From an uncultured Celeribacter sp. (GTDB lineage: Bacteria > Pseudomonadota > Alphaproteobacteria > Rhodobacterales > Rhodobacteraceae), in the NCBI RefSeq assembly GCF_963675965.1, contig NZ_OY780935.1, positions 1,062,001 to 1,126,000 of the forward strand: a stretch of 64,000 bases of DNA, read 5' to 3'. A program made the position numbers and the translations under genes. Position 1 is the stretch's first letter; each line of letters begins with the position of its first letter. A model generated the notes under the pieces. It made no database searches, had not been told where the DNA came from, and saw only the letters and a list, made by a program, of their open reading frames with translations. Positions 24,476 to 33,816 of this stretch are shown one piece after another.

Positions 24476-25417
24476 TTATTCGTAGAACCGGAAATCCTGT
24501 TCAATCTGCTGCCCCAGTTCGCTGAGGGAACTCAGAATGGTTTGAATATATTCGTGCAAACCATATTCGAAGACGGCATCGATGTCATGCGCACCCAACC
24601 GGTGCACCAACGCTTCTGACAACTCAAGCGACCGGGTTTTGATCCCATAGTCCGACGTGATGTAGTTCAGATTGTCGTAAATCTTGGAGACACAGAAGTT
24701 CAACGATCGCGGCATGCGCTTGTCGAGCACAAGGAACTGGGCAATGTCGCGAGCATTGACCTGCGAGCCGAACGCCATCCGGAAACCGCCACGGGCCGAG
24801 ACCGAACGCAGGATGGTTTCCCAATGCACATTGTCCATCGACGACCCCACGGTCAGCGCCGAGGGCAAGAGCACGTAGTATTTCACATCCAGAATGCGCG
24901 CGGTTGCATCCGCCCGTTCCAGAAAGGTGCCGATGCGCGCAAAATCGTAGATGTCATTGCGCAACATCGTGCCATGGGTCGCGCCACGCACCAGCGCGGT
25001 GCGCTGGCGAATGGTACCCAAAACCCCCGGCAAATCGCGTTCGCTGACCTTGCGCGACAGCACATCTCGGGTGGTCATATAGCAGCCGTTGACGGCGCCC
25101 CAGACCTCGCCGGTCAGCGCGGTGCGCACAAGACGGGCATTTTGGCGCGCGTCCGAAATGGTGGACAGAACCGACGACGGGTTCTCCTTGGAGCGCAGCA
25201 TCCAGTTGACGGCGGCATCCTTGGTCACCTCGTCATGTTCGACCTCATAGCCGGCAAGAACCCCGGCCGATTGCATGACCGATGTCCATTCGTCATCCGC
25301 CTGTCCAAGGCGGGTCAGGCCGATCCTTTGCCCGGTTTCGACAAGGCGCGACGTGTTTTCAGCCCGTTCCAGATAGCGATACATCCAGTAGAGGCCATTG
25401 GCCGTTTTCCCCAGCAT
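24476..25417 (-). CDS. Alpha-E domain-containing protein
   Basis: A 313-residue helical protein of the alpha-E family (DUF403). The start MLGKTANGLYWMYRYLERAENTSRLVE, in part, and the block WETILRSVSARGGF are characteristic. Function is unknown; it is nearly always encoded beside a circularly permuted ATP-grasp protein and a transglutaminase, sometimes fused to them. Only 1 bp separates it from the upstream ATP-grasp gene, so co-translation is expected. It may present or modify the amide-ligase product. Confidence 0.88.
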   Translation of the reverse strand: MLGKTANGLYWMYRYLERAENTSRLVETGQRIGLTRLGQADDEWTSVMQSAGVLAGYEVEHDEVTKDAAVNWMLRSKENPSSVLSTISDARQNARLVRTALTGEVWGAVNGCYMTTRDVLSRKVSERDLPGVLGTIRQRTALVRGATHGTMLRNDIYDFARIGTFLERADATARILDVKYYVLLPSALTVGSSMDNVHWETILRSVSARGGFRMAFGSQVNARDIAQFLVLDKRMPRSLNFCVSKIYDNLNYITSDYGIKTRSLELSEALVHRLGAHDIDAVFEYGLHEYIQTILSSLSELGQQIEQDFRFYE

Positions 25418-25418
25418 G

Positions 25419-26843
25419 TCAGTCCTCCAGCACCCATGTGTCCTTGGTGCCGCCCCCCTGGCTTGAATTCACCACCAACGATCCTTTCTTCAGAGCCACG
25501 CGGGTCAGCCCGCCCGGCGTGATGTTGATCCCTTCAGGGGAACACAAGACAAAGGGCCGCAGGTCAACATGGCGTGGTGCCAGCCCCGCCTTGGTAAAGA
25601 TCGGCACGGTCGACAGCGACAGGGTCGGCTGAGCAATATAATTGCCGGGTTTGGCCTCCAGTTTCTTGCGGAACTCTGCGATATCCTTTTTCGTCGCTGT
25701 CGGCCCGATCAGCATGCCATAGCCGCCGGAACCGTGGACTTCCTTGACCACCAGCTCCGAGAGGTTGTCGAGCACATAGGCCAGGCTGTCGGGATCCGAA
25801 CAGCGCCACGTCGGCACGTTTTCGAGGATGGCTTTCTCTCCGGTGTAGAATTCGACGATCTCCGGCATATAGCTGTAGATCGCCTTATCATCCGCGATGC
25901 CCGTGCCCGGCGCGTTGGCAATGGTGATGCCCCCGGCACGGTAGACATCCATGATCCCCGGCACGCCCAGCGCACTGTCCGGATTGAAATTGAGCGGGTC
26001 CAGGAAATCGTCATCAACCCGGCGATAGAGCACATCGATCGGCTGATAACCGCGGGTAGTACGCATGGCGACGCGCCCGTCCACGACCTGCAGATCGTGC
26101 CCCTCGACCAGTTCGACGCCCATCTGATCTGCGAGGAAAGCATGTTCGAAATAGGCTGAATTATAAATCCCCGGCGTCAGCACCGCGACCGTGGGCGGAC
26201 CGTTGCAGGCGCTCGGTGCACAGGCGGCCAGAGAGCGGCGCAGATCTGCCGGATAGTTCTGAACCGGCTGGACCCGGTTGCGCGCGAACAGCTCCGGGAA
26301 CATCTGGAGCATCGTCTCGCGGTTCTCCAGCATATAGGAGACGCCCGAGGGGGTGCGCGCATTGTCTTCAAGCACATAGAACTGATCATCCGCTGTCCGC
26401 ACCAGATCAATCCCGACAATATGGGTGTAGATCCCGCCCGGCGGCGTCATGCCGATCATCTGCGGCAGAAACGCCTCGTTCCGGGAGATCATTTCCTGCG
26501 GGATACGGCCCGCCTTGACGATTTCCTGACGATTATAAATGTCGTGCAGAAAAGCATTGATCGCCCGCACCCGCTGTTCGATCCCGCGAGACAGCTTTTG
26601 CCATTCCCGTCCGGATACAATGCGCGGAATAATGTCAAAGGGGATCAGACGTTCCTCGGCCTCACTTCTGCCGTAAACGTTGAATGTAATTCCCGTCAGG
26701 CGAAAGACTTCTTCCGCCTCGCGTTGCTTCGCCCTGAGCCGCTTCAGGTCTTCGCCCTGGAACCAGCTCTGAAATTCGGAATAGGGATCTCGCAACATAT
26801 CGTCGCGGCCCCACATCTCATCAAAAATTTTTGTCTCGCTCAT
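25419..26843 (-). CDS. Circularly permuted type-2 ATP-grasp protein
   Basis: A 474-residue ATP-grasp ligase-like protein (COG2308 type), first gene of the Anbu operon. Recognisable blocks are IPFDIIPRIVSGREW, GIDLVRTADDQFYVLEDNARTPSGVSYMLENR, in part, DVLYRRVDDDFLDP and VVKEVHGSGGYGMLIGP, which carry the Lys, Glu and Asn residues for ATP and Mg. ATP-grasp enzymes activate carboxylates as acyl phosphates and form amide or thioester bonds, so a peptide ligase role is predicted; the substrates are unknown. ATG at 26843; the promoter lies in the 283-bp region shared with idh. Confidence 0.9.
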   Translation of the reverse strand: MSETKIFDEMWGRDDMLRDPYSEFQSWFQGEDLKRLRAKQREAEEVFRLTGITFNVYGRSEAEERLIPFDIIPRIVSGREWQKLSRGIEQRVRAINAFLHDIYNRQEIVKAGRIPQEMISRNEAFLPQMIGMTPPGGIYTHIVGIDLVRTADDQFYVLEDNARTPSGVSYMLENRETMLQMFPELFARNRVQPVQNYPADLRRSLAACAPSACNGPPTVAVLTPGIYNSAYFEHAFLADQMGVELVEGHDLQVVDGRVAMRTTRGYQPIDVLYRRVDDDFLDPLNFNPDSALGVPGIMDVYRAGGITIANAPGTGIADDKAIYSYMPEIVEFYTGEKAILENVPTWRCSDPDSLAYVLDNLSELVVKEVHGSGGYGMLIGPTATKKDIAEFRKKLEAKPGNYIAQPTLSLSTVPIFTKAGLAPRHVDLRPFVLCSPEGINITPGGLTRVALKKGSLVVNSSQGGGTKDTWVLED

Positions 26844-27018
26844 ACTCGAAACTTAGTGCTGTGACAGAAAGCTGCACAATCGGATTCTCGACGCCACCGG
26901 TGACAATACGCGCAAACGCTCAAAAATTAATCACAACATTTCGATGCCAGCAAATTTCTGCCGTTCTCGCCGTGATATAAACCCATCCCAAACCCCGCGA
27001 AACAAGAGCGGCCAGCAT

Positions 27019-27036
27019 TGTATACCTCGGGATACA
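27019..27036. promoter_or_regulatory. Short inverted repeat in the idh upstream region
   Basis: TGTAT (27019-27023) and ATACA (27032-27036) form a perfect 5-bp inverted repeat with an 8-bp spacer, followed directly by TTGACT, a possible -35 element, about 85 bp before idh. The rest of the 283-bp region (26844-27126) between the divergent Anbu operon and idh is A/T-richer than its surroundings and shows no other clear element. Confidence 0.3.
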
Positions 27037-27126
27037 TTGACTTGAGCGCAGCACTCCTTTACCCGCTTGGATCAACATGAGCAGGGCACAAACGCCCGCT
27101 TGTCGGATTTTCCAGAGGAGGACCCT

Positions 27127-29316
27127 ATGGCCCAAGAGACCCCCGATATTATCTACACCATTGTGGACGAAGCCCCGGAACTGGCGCGTGGTTCGCTGCT
27201 GCCGATCATCTCGTCTTTTTCCGATGCCGCAGGCGTCAGCGTCGCGACCAAAGACATTTCTCTGGCCGGTCGCATCCTTGCGCTCTTCCCGGATCTGCTG
27301 TCCGAAGACCAGCGCGTCACCGATGACCTTGCCGAACTGGGTCAACTGGTGAAAACGCCCGATGCCAACGTGATCAAGCTGCCGAACATTTCCGCCTCCG
27401 TGCCGCAGCTTGAAGCCGCCATCAAAGAGCTTCAGTCGCAAGGCTACCCAATCCCGGCCTACCCCGCCGATCCGCAGACCGACGAAGAAAAAGCCATCCG
27501 CGCCAAATACGACACCGTCAAAGGCTCCGCCGTGAACCCGGTGCTGCGCGAAGGCAACTCCGACCGTCGCTCCGCCAAGGCCGTGAAAGAATACGCCAAG
27601 GCCAACCCGCACCGCATGGGCGAATGGACCTCGGCCTCGAAAACCACCGTCGCGGCGATGCCGGGCGATGACTTCTTTGCCAATGAGACGTCTGCCACCA
27701 TCACCGCCGCACAAGCTGGTGGCGCGAAAATCGTCTTCACCGCGAAAGACGGCTCCGAAACCGTTCTGAAAGACGGGCTGTCCTATCAGGAAGGCGAAGT
27801 CGTAGATGCGACCTTCATGTCTGCCAAGGCCCTGCGCGCCTACATCAAGGCCGAAGTCGAAAGCATGGAGCCGGGCGTTCTGTTCTCCGTCCACCTGAAA
27901 GCCACGATGATGAAGGTGTCCGACCCGATCATCTTCGGCCATTTCGTGTCCGTCTATCTCGAAGACTTCCTTGCTAAACATGGCGACAAGCTGGACTTCA
28001 ACCCGAACTCCGGCATCGGCGCTCTGGAAAAGCTCATCGCGGGCAATGCCGAAATGGAAGCCGACCTGAAAGCAGCGCTGGCCGCGAAACCGCCGATGTA
28101 CATGGTCGACTCGGACAAAGGCGTCACCAACCTGCATGTACCCTCTGACGTGATCATCGACGCTTCCATGCCCGCCGTGATCAAAGCCGGTGGCATCGGC
28201 TGGGGTCCGGACGGCAAAGCCGCCGACACCAAATGCTGCATCCCGGACAACTCCTATGCCTGCGTCTATGACGAAACGGTGGAGTATTTCAAAGAAACCG
28301 GCACGCTCGACGTCACCACCTGTGGTGCCGTGTCCAACGTCGGCCTGATGGCTCAGAAAGCCGAAGAATATGGTTCCCACCCGACCACCTTTGAAATCCC
28401 GGCAGACGGCAAAGTCGAAATCGTGCTCGACAACGGCGAAGTGCTTTTGTCCAACGAGGTCGAAGCGGGCGACATCTGGCGCTCCTGCACCGCAAAGAAA
28501 GCCCCGATCCTCGATTGGATCAAAACCGGCATCGAGCGTTTCGACGCCGAAGGCACCGGCGCGTTCTGGCTGGACAAAAACCGCGCCCATGACGCCGAGC
28601 TGATCAAATATGTCGAACCGGCACTGAAAGAAGCTGGCAAAGACATTCCGATCATGGACCCGCGTGCGGCGACCCGCTTCACCTGGGAAGAGATGCGCAA
28701 GGGCAAGAACGTCGTGACCATCACCGGCAACGTGCTGCGTGACTACCTGACCGACCTGTTCCCGATCCTGGAATTGGGCACCTCCGCCAAGATGCTCTCC
28801 ATCGTGAAGCTGATGAACGGTGGCGGTCTCTTCGAGACCGGCGCCGGTGGCTCTGCGCCGAAACACGTTCAGCAGGTTCAGGAAGAGAACCACCTGCGTT
28901 GGGACAGCCTCGGCGAGTTCTGCGCGCTGGGTGAAAGCTACAACTTCCTCGCCACCTCGAAGAACATGCCGAAAGCCGCCGTGCTGGGCGCAGCTGTCGA
29001 AGCGGCCACGCAGAAGCTGCTGCTCGAAAACAAATCGCCGGAGCGCAAGGTCGGTCAGAACGACAACCGTTCCTCGCATTACTGGTTCGCCCGCTACTGG
29101 GCCGAAGCTCTGGCAGCCCAAGCCGACGATGCAGAATTGAAAGCGCATTTTGCGCCCATCGCTGCAGCTCTGGCCGACAAGGAAACCGTCATCCTCGACG
29201 AGATGAAAGCAGCCGAAGGCAAACCGACCGACATGGGCGGTTACTACCACGCCGACCCGGCCAAAGTGGCATCCATCATGCGTCCCTCGGCCACGCTGAA
29301 CGCCATCATCGGTTAA
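27127..29316 (+). CDS. icd: NADP-dependent isocitrate dehydrogenase, monomeric type
   Basis: A 729-residue monomeric (IDH-II) enzyme that converts isocitrate to 2-oxoglutarate, CO2 and NADPH in the TCA cycle. The length, about twice that of dimeric IDH, and blocks such as [44 protein letters not shown] and [20 protein letters not shown], in part, identify the class. GAGGAGG precedes the ATG at 27127. It is monocistronic, with a strong terminator 28 bp downstream. Codon bias is extreme, as expected for a highly expressed central enzyme, and creates a long spurious antisense frame. Confidence 0.96.
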   Translation: MAQETPDIIYTIVDEAPELARGSLLPIISSFSDAAGVSVATKDISLAGRILALFPDLLSEDQRVTDDLAELGQLVKTPDANVIKLPNISASVPQLEAAIKELQSQGYPIPAYPADPQTDEEKAIRAKYDTVKGSAVNPVLREGNSDRRSAKAVKEYAKANPHRMGEWTSASKTTVAAMPGDDFFANETSATITAAQAGGAKIVFTAKDGSETVLKDGLSYQEGEVVDATFMSAKALRAYIKAEVESMEPGVLFSVHLKATMMKVSDPIIFGHFVSVYLEDFLAKHGDKLDFNPNSGIGALEKLIAGNAEMEADLKAALAAKPPMYMVDSDKGVTNLHVPSDVIIDASMPAVIKAGGIGWGPDGKAADTKCCIPDNSYACVYDETVEYFKETGTLDVTTCGAVSNVGLMAQKAEEYGSHPTTFEIPADGKVEIVLDNGEVLLSNEVEAGDIWRSCTAKKAPILDWIKTGIERFDAEGTGAFWLDKNRAHDAELIKYVEPALKEAGKDIPIMDPRAATRFTWEEMRKGKNVVTITGNVLRDYLTDLFPILELGTSAKMLSIVKLMNGGGLFETGAGGSAPKHVQQVQEENHLRWDSLGEFCALGESYNFLATSKNMPKAAVLGAAVEAATQKLLLENKSPERKVGQNDNRSSHYWFARYWAEALAAQADDAELKAHFAPIAAALADKETVILDEMKAAEGKPTDMGGYYHADPAKVASIMRPSATLNAIIG

Positions 29317-29343
29317 GCCGGTCACCGACCGACAGATTGCGAA

Positions 29344-29368
29344 GGGAGCCTTTCGGGGCTCCCTTTTT
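29344..29368 (+). terminator. Rho-independent terminator after icd
   Basis: GGGAGCC pairs with GGCTCCC across TTTCGG and is followed by TTTTT. Confidence 0.93.
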
Positions 29369-29410
29369 CTATGCGCGGAGAGTCTGGAAGGGCAGCGTTC
29401 ATCCCAGACA

Positions 29411-29435
29411 AAAAAGGGGCGCCCGAAGGCGCCCC
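29411..29435 (-). terminator. Rho-independent terminator after the RND operon
   Basis: On the minus strand GGGGCGCC-TTCG-GGCGCCCC is followed by a T run, 27 bp past the stop of the RND permease gene. The UUCG tetraloop makes it strong. Confidence 0.93.
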
Positions 29436-29461
29436 CATTGGTCTCAGATGCCGGTTCCCGA

Positions 29462-32400
29462 TCAGGTTTTAAAGATCCGATAGATCGCCGGGATCACCAG
29501 CACGGTCAGCGCGGTCGAGGACAAAAGCCCGAAGAACAGGGACAAGGCCAGCCCCTGAAAGATCGGGTCCGCCAGGATCACTGCCGCCCCGATCATGGCC
29601 GCCACGGCGGTCAACAGGATCGGTTTGAACCGTGTCGCCCCGGCCTCGATCAGGATGTCGAGCGTCACCTTGCCGTCATCATCGGCGTGGCGGATGAAAT
29701 CCACCAGCAGGATCGAGTTGCGCACGATGATCCCCGCCAAAGCAATGAACCCGATCATCGACGGGGCCGAGAACGGCGCGTTGAACAGCCAGTGACCGAC
29801 CATGATCCCCAGAAATGTCAGGGGCACCGGGGTCAGGATCACCAGCGGCAGGCGGAAAGACCCGAACTGAGCCACCACAAGGATATAGATCCCCAAAAGG
29901 GCGACACCAAAGGCCGCGCCCATGTCACGGAAAGTAACCCATGTGACCTCCCATTCACCATCCCACAGCAGCACGGGGTGATCGGTCACCTCAGGCTGAC
30001 CGTGCAGAGAGATCTCGGGCTTCATGCCCTCCGGCCAGTCCATCTCATCGAGCTTGTCGCCCACGGCAATCATCCCGTATAGCGGCGCTTCGAATTCACC
30101 GGCCAACTCGCCCATCACCATGGTGGCTTCATAGCCATTGTGACGGAAGATCGGGAAAGAGGCGCGTTCTTCACGCACATCCACCACGTCGCCCAATTCC
30201 ACGACCCCACGTCCGCCCGGCAGCGCCGAAGCCGGCACCGGGGTGGACAATGTGGTCGCATCCATGACCCGGTCCGATTTGTCACGCCCGATGACGATCG
30301 GGATCGGGCTACGACCTTCGCCACGATGGGAATAGCCCACGGTGGTGTAGCTGTTGAGCAATTGCAGCGTCTGCGCGGCATCGGCTTCGGCCACCTGATA
30401 GAAGTTCAGATCCGAGGGCTTCATCTCTGCCCGCAACCGCCGCGGCTGGACCCCGAAGTTGTCATCGGCATCGACGATGAACGGCACCTCCTTATAGGCC
30501 TGCAGCACCTTTTCGGCCACGGCCCGCCGCGTTTCCGGATCGGGACCGTAGATCTCGGCCAGAAGCGTTGCCATGACCGGCGGTCCAGGCGGCGGCTCCA
30601 CCACCTTCAGCGAGCCGCCGAGCGGCACGTCGATCCCCTCCAGCAAGCGCGCGCGCAGATCAAGCGCGATCTCATGCGAGCTGCGTTCCCGTTCGCCTTT
30701 CGGCAAGAGGTTGATCTGCACTTCGCCCTGTTCAGGGTTGGCGCGGATATAATAGTGCCGCACCAGCCCATTGAAGTTGAACGGCGCCGAGGTCCCCGCA
30801 TGGGTCTGGGCCGAGATCACCTCGGGCAGATCCAGCGCAATCGCAGCAGCTTCCTGTGCCATCGCATCGGTGTCTTCGACGCTGGAGCCTTCGGGCAGAT
30901 CCAGCACCACGGAGAGTTCAGACTTGTTGTCAAACGGCAGCAGCTTGACGGTCACGTCCTTGGTATAGAGCGCGCCCAAAGAGCCGAAAGACAACACGAT
31001 CACGATCAGCAGGAAGACCCAGCTGGTGCCCTTGGTGCGCAGGACCGGTGCGGCGATCCGCGCATAAAAGCGCCCCAGACGCCCGCCGGGATAGCCCTCA
31101 TGACCATCGTCATGATGCAGCGGTGCACGTCCGGCGATCTTGAGCATCAGCCATGGCGTGATCATCACCGCCACGAAGAAGGAAAAGATCATCGCTGCCG
31201 AGGCATTGGCCGGGATCGGCGACATATAGGGGCCCATCAGACCGGACACGAACAGCATCGGCAGCAGCGCCACCACCACGGTCAGCGTCGCGACGATGGT
31301 CGGATTGCCGACTTCGGCCACGGCCTCAACAGCCGCACCAAAGCGGTTTTGCCCCGGACGTTTCAGCCCCCAGTGCCGGGCGATGTTTTCAATCACCACG
31401 ATGGCGTCATCCACCAGAATGCCGATGGAGAAGATCAGCGCGAACAGCGATACGCGGTTCAACGTGTAGCCCATGATATATGAGGCAAAGAGCGTCAACA
31501 GGATCGTCACCGGAATGACGATGGCCACCACGATGGCCTCACGCCAGCCAATGGCCAGCAACACCAGCGCCACGATGGACACCGTCGCCAGGCCAAGGTG
31601 GAACAGCAGCTCGTTGGCCTTTTCATTGGCGGTTTCGCCGTAATCGCGCGTCACATCGACGCTCACACTGTCCGGGATGATGCTGCCTTTCATCTCGTCG
31701 ACGCGGTGCAGAACCTCTTCGGCGACCACGACCGCATTCGCGCCCGCACGTTTGGCCAGCGCCAGCGTCACCGCCGGTTTGCGCTGGATTTGCCCGTCAG
31801 GGCCGCGCGTCACATTGGCAACATGGGCTTCGTCCAGATCGGACACGAAAGACACATCCGCCACGTCGCGCACATAAACCGTCCGCCCGTCCATGGCGGT
31901 CAGTTCCAGATTTCCGATCTCTTCCGGCGTGGTGAGCGTCTTGCCGACAATCAGGCCGATCTGCTCGCCCTGATCGCGCAAGAAACCCGCAGGAGCCGCC
32001 GAATTGGCGCCCTGCACCTTGCCAGCCAGCTGCTGCAGCGTCACACCGTAGAGCGCCAGTTTTTCCGGATCGGGCGCCACGCGCAGCGCCTCTTCGCTTT
32101 CCCCGATCACATAGGTCAGACCGACATTTTCGATCCGGGCAAGACGCACTTTCACCTCTTCGGCAATGCGCGTCAGATCCGCCGAGGTCATCGCCTCATT
32201 GCCCTCCGCCGGGCTGAAGGTCAGCGACACGATGGCCACATCATTGATCCCGCGCCCAACGACCAGCGGTTCGGCAATGCCCGCAGGCATGCGGTCGAGA
32301 TTGGCCATGATCTTGTCACGCACCCGCAGGATCGCGGTGTCAGACGGCACCCCGACCTCAAAACGTGCCGAGACCATGGCATAGTCGTCTTGGGTCTGCG

Positions 32401-32683
32401 AATAGACATGTTCGACCTGATCAATCCCTTTGACGATGGTTTCCATCGGCTCGGTGACCAGTTTCATCGCGTCCTGCGCCTTCAGACCCGGTGCCTGAAT
32501 GTGAATATCCACCATCGGCACCGAGATCTGCGGCTCTTCCTCGCGCGGCAGAGACACCAGCGCAATCATCCCAACGGCAAGGGCCGCCAGCAGGAACAGG
32601 GGTGTCAGAGGAGACAGGATAAAGGCGCGGGTCAGCCGTCCGGCCAGCCCGAGGCTGCCCGTGGGTCCATGTGAATTATTCAT
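29462..32683 (-). CDS. RND efflux transporter permease
   Basis: A 1073-residue inner-membrane proton-driven pump of the AcrB/HAE-RND type: 12 membrane helices with two large periplasmic loops. The N-terminal ILSPLTPLFLLAALAVGMIAL helix is followed by LPREEEPQISVPMVDI. TM4 holds the proton-relay acidic pair in FSIGILVDDAIVVIENIARH. The start overlaps the adaptor stop by 8 bp (ATGAATAA). No outer-membrane factor is encoded nearby, so it must borrow a TolC-like channel. The substrate cannot be predicted. A strong terminator closes the unit. Confidence 0.93.
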   Translation of the reverse strand: MNNSHGPTGSLGLAGRLTRAFILSPLTPLFLLAALAVGMIALVSLPREEEPQISVPMVDIHIQAPGLKAQDAMKLVTEPMETIVKGIDQVEHVYSQTQDDYAMVSARFEVGVPSDTAILRVRDKIMANLDRMPAGIAEPLVVGRGINDVAIVSLTFSPAEGNEAMTSADLTRIAEEVKVRLARIENVGLTYVIGESEEALRVAPDPEKLALYGVTLQQLAGKVQGANSAAPAGFLRDQGEQIGLIVGKTLTTPEEIGNLELTAMDGRTVYVRDVADVSFVSDLDEAHVANVTRGPDGQIQRKPAVTLALAKRAGANAVVVAEEVLHRVDEMKGSIIPDSVSVDVTRDYGETANEKANELLFHLGLATVSIVALVLLAIGWREAIVVAIVIPVTILLTLFASYIMGYTLNRVSLFALIFSIGILVDDAIVVIENIARHWGLKRPGQNRFGAAVEAVAEVGNPTIVATLTVVVALLPMLFVSGLMGPYMSPIPANASAAMIFSFFVAVMITPWLMLKIAGRAPLHHDDGHEGYPGGRLGRFYARIAAPVLRTKGTSWVFLLIVIVLSFGSLGALYTKDVTVKLLPFDNKSELSVVLDLPEGSSVEDTDAMAQEAAAIALDLPEVISAQTHAGTSAPFNFNGLVRHYYIRANPEQGEVQINLLPKGERERSSHEIALDLRARLLEGIDVPLGGSLKVVEPPPGPPVMATLLAEIYGPDPETRRAVAEKVLQAYKEVPFIVDADDNFGVQPRRLRAEMKPSDLNFYQVAEADAAQTLQLLNSYTTVGYSHRGEGRSPIPIVIGRDKSDRVMDATTLSTPVPASALPGGRGVVELGDVVDVREERASFPIFRHNGYEATMVMGELAGEFEAPLYGMIAVGDKLDEMDWPEGMKPEISLHGQPEVTDHPVLLWDGEWEVTWVTFRDMGAAFGVALLGIYILVVAQFGSFRLPLVILTPVPLTFLGIMVGHWLFNAPFSAPSMIGFIALAGIIVRNSILLVDFIRHADDDGKVTLDILIEAGATRFKPILLTAVAAMIGAAVILADPIFQGLALSLFFGLLSSTALTVLVIPAIYRIFKT

Positions 32684-33647
32684 CGGAAGTCACCACCATA
32701 TCGCCGGTTTTCAGACCGCTGAGGATTTCACGCATCGCCACACCATCGCGGGTCACGAGATCTCCGGGCACAACGGCACGGTCCATTTCGCGGCCATCGA
32801 AAGACACCGTCACGAAGTCCAGCCCCCCGGATTGACGCAGCGCCACCTCCGGTACCAGAAGCGCGCTACGGCTCCCGACCGGCAGGCGCACTGCGATCCG
32901 GCGCCCGACAAAGCGCGCGTCCAGCCCGTCGACCTCGACGTCGGCTTCCACCCGACCGCCTTCGATCAGCGGATAAATCTTGGCCAGACGCCCCTCTTTG
33001 GTTTCGCCGTTCTCGGTCACGAGAATCGTGTCACCTTCGGAAAAGCTGTCGGCATAGCGTTCGGACACCCCAAGGCGCAGAAACGCCTGCCCTGCCCCAA
33101 TGCGCGCCACTTCTTCTCCCGCCATAATCACACCGCCGGTGATCACCGGCACATCCAACACCACGCCTGCAGAGGGGGCAATCACCTCACCCTCTTCGAT
33201 CTGGCGGCTCAGCACCTGACGATTGGCCTCAAGGCTGGAGATCTGCCCCAGCAGAACATTCACATTGGTCTGAAGGCTCTGCAGGTTCTGCGACGAAATC
33301 ACCCCGCGCTCTGACAAGGACTGACCGCGTGTCAGGTCGTCCTGCGCCTGCTCAAGCTGCGACCGATAGGCCGTCAGCTGCGCCTCCACGCCTTCGATCT
33401 GCAATTGCAGCTTGCTGTCTTCAACCAGCGCGATCCGCTGGCCTTCTGTGACCACATCTCCTTCGGTCACATCGACATTCAGAAGCGTGCCACCGATGCG
33501 GGCCCGGGCGGATATTTCATCACGCGGCTCCACCTCGGCATAAACGGGTTTCCATTCCGTCACCTCTTGCGGGGTCACGGTGATGGTCTCAGCAAACGCC
33601 GGCAGGGCCGGCAAAAGCGAGACGAACAACAAAAAGGCACGGCGCAT
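32676..33647 (-). CDS. RND efflux periplasmic adaptor (HlyD/MFP family)
   Basis: The periplasmic adaptor that couples the RND permease to an outer-membrane channel. A signal peptide (ending ALPAFAE) starts the 323-residue product; lipoyl-like, coiled-coil (about 85-165, LQLQIEGVEAQLTAYRSQLE) and beta-barrel regions follow, with PSAGVVLDVPVITGGVIMAG returning through the lipoyl domain. There is no lipobox cysteine, so it is a soluble rather than lipid-anchored adaptor. GAGG lies before the ATG at 33647; an ATG four codons upstream is weaker. Confidence 0.9.
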   Translation of the reverse strand: MRRAFLLFVSLLPALPAFAETITVTPQEVTEWKPVYAEVEPRDEISARARIGGTLLNVDVTEGDVVTEGQRIALVEDSKLQLQIEGVEAQLTAYRSQLEQAQDDLTRGQSLSERGVISSQNLQSLQTNVNVLLGQISSLEANRQVLSRQIEEGEVIAPSAGVVLDVPVITGGVIMAGEEVARIGAGQAFLRLGVSERYADSFSEGDTILVTENGETKEGRLAKIYPLIEGGRVEADVEVDGLDARFVGRRIAVRLPVGSRSALLVPEVALRQSGGLDFVTVSFDGREMDRAVVPGDLVTRDGVAMREILSGLKTGDMVVTSDE

Positions 33648-33693
33648 TGGAGACCTCACATCTGCGATCGCCCGGAGGGGCTAATATTCAATT

Positions 33694-33712
33694 ATTTGCA
33701 TATGTAGCAAAT
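33694..33712. promoter_or_regulatory. Candidate repressor operator upstream of the RND operon
   Basis: ATTTGC and GCAAAT form a perfect 6-bp inverted repeat with a 7-bp AT-rich spacer, 47 bp upstream of the adaptor start, in the only AT-rich patch of the region. It resembles TetR/MarR-type operators in size; no regulator gene is adjacent. Confidence 0.4.
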
Positions 33713-33816
33713 TCCTTAGCGAACGCAAGTATAGCTTTTTTCAACACACGCCAAAATTCCGCATTCTGTCACGTAGATTTCCGCGCAAGGGGGCGGCGCG
33801 AAAACACAACGCCCCT

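Noticed and set aside
26920..29325. 801-codon open frame antisense to isocitrate dehydrogenase
   Set aside because: The sense strand encodes a full-length monomeric IDH. The antisense frame is open because of extreme codon bias, lacks known motifs and is rich in Gly, His and Phe, as mirror frames of GC-rich genes are.
30140..32674. Long open frames antisense to the RND permease
   Set aside because: They contain no domain, lie inside a gene with clear RND motifs, and have the Arg/His-rich composition of mirror frames.
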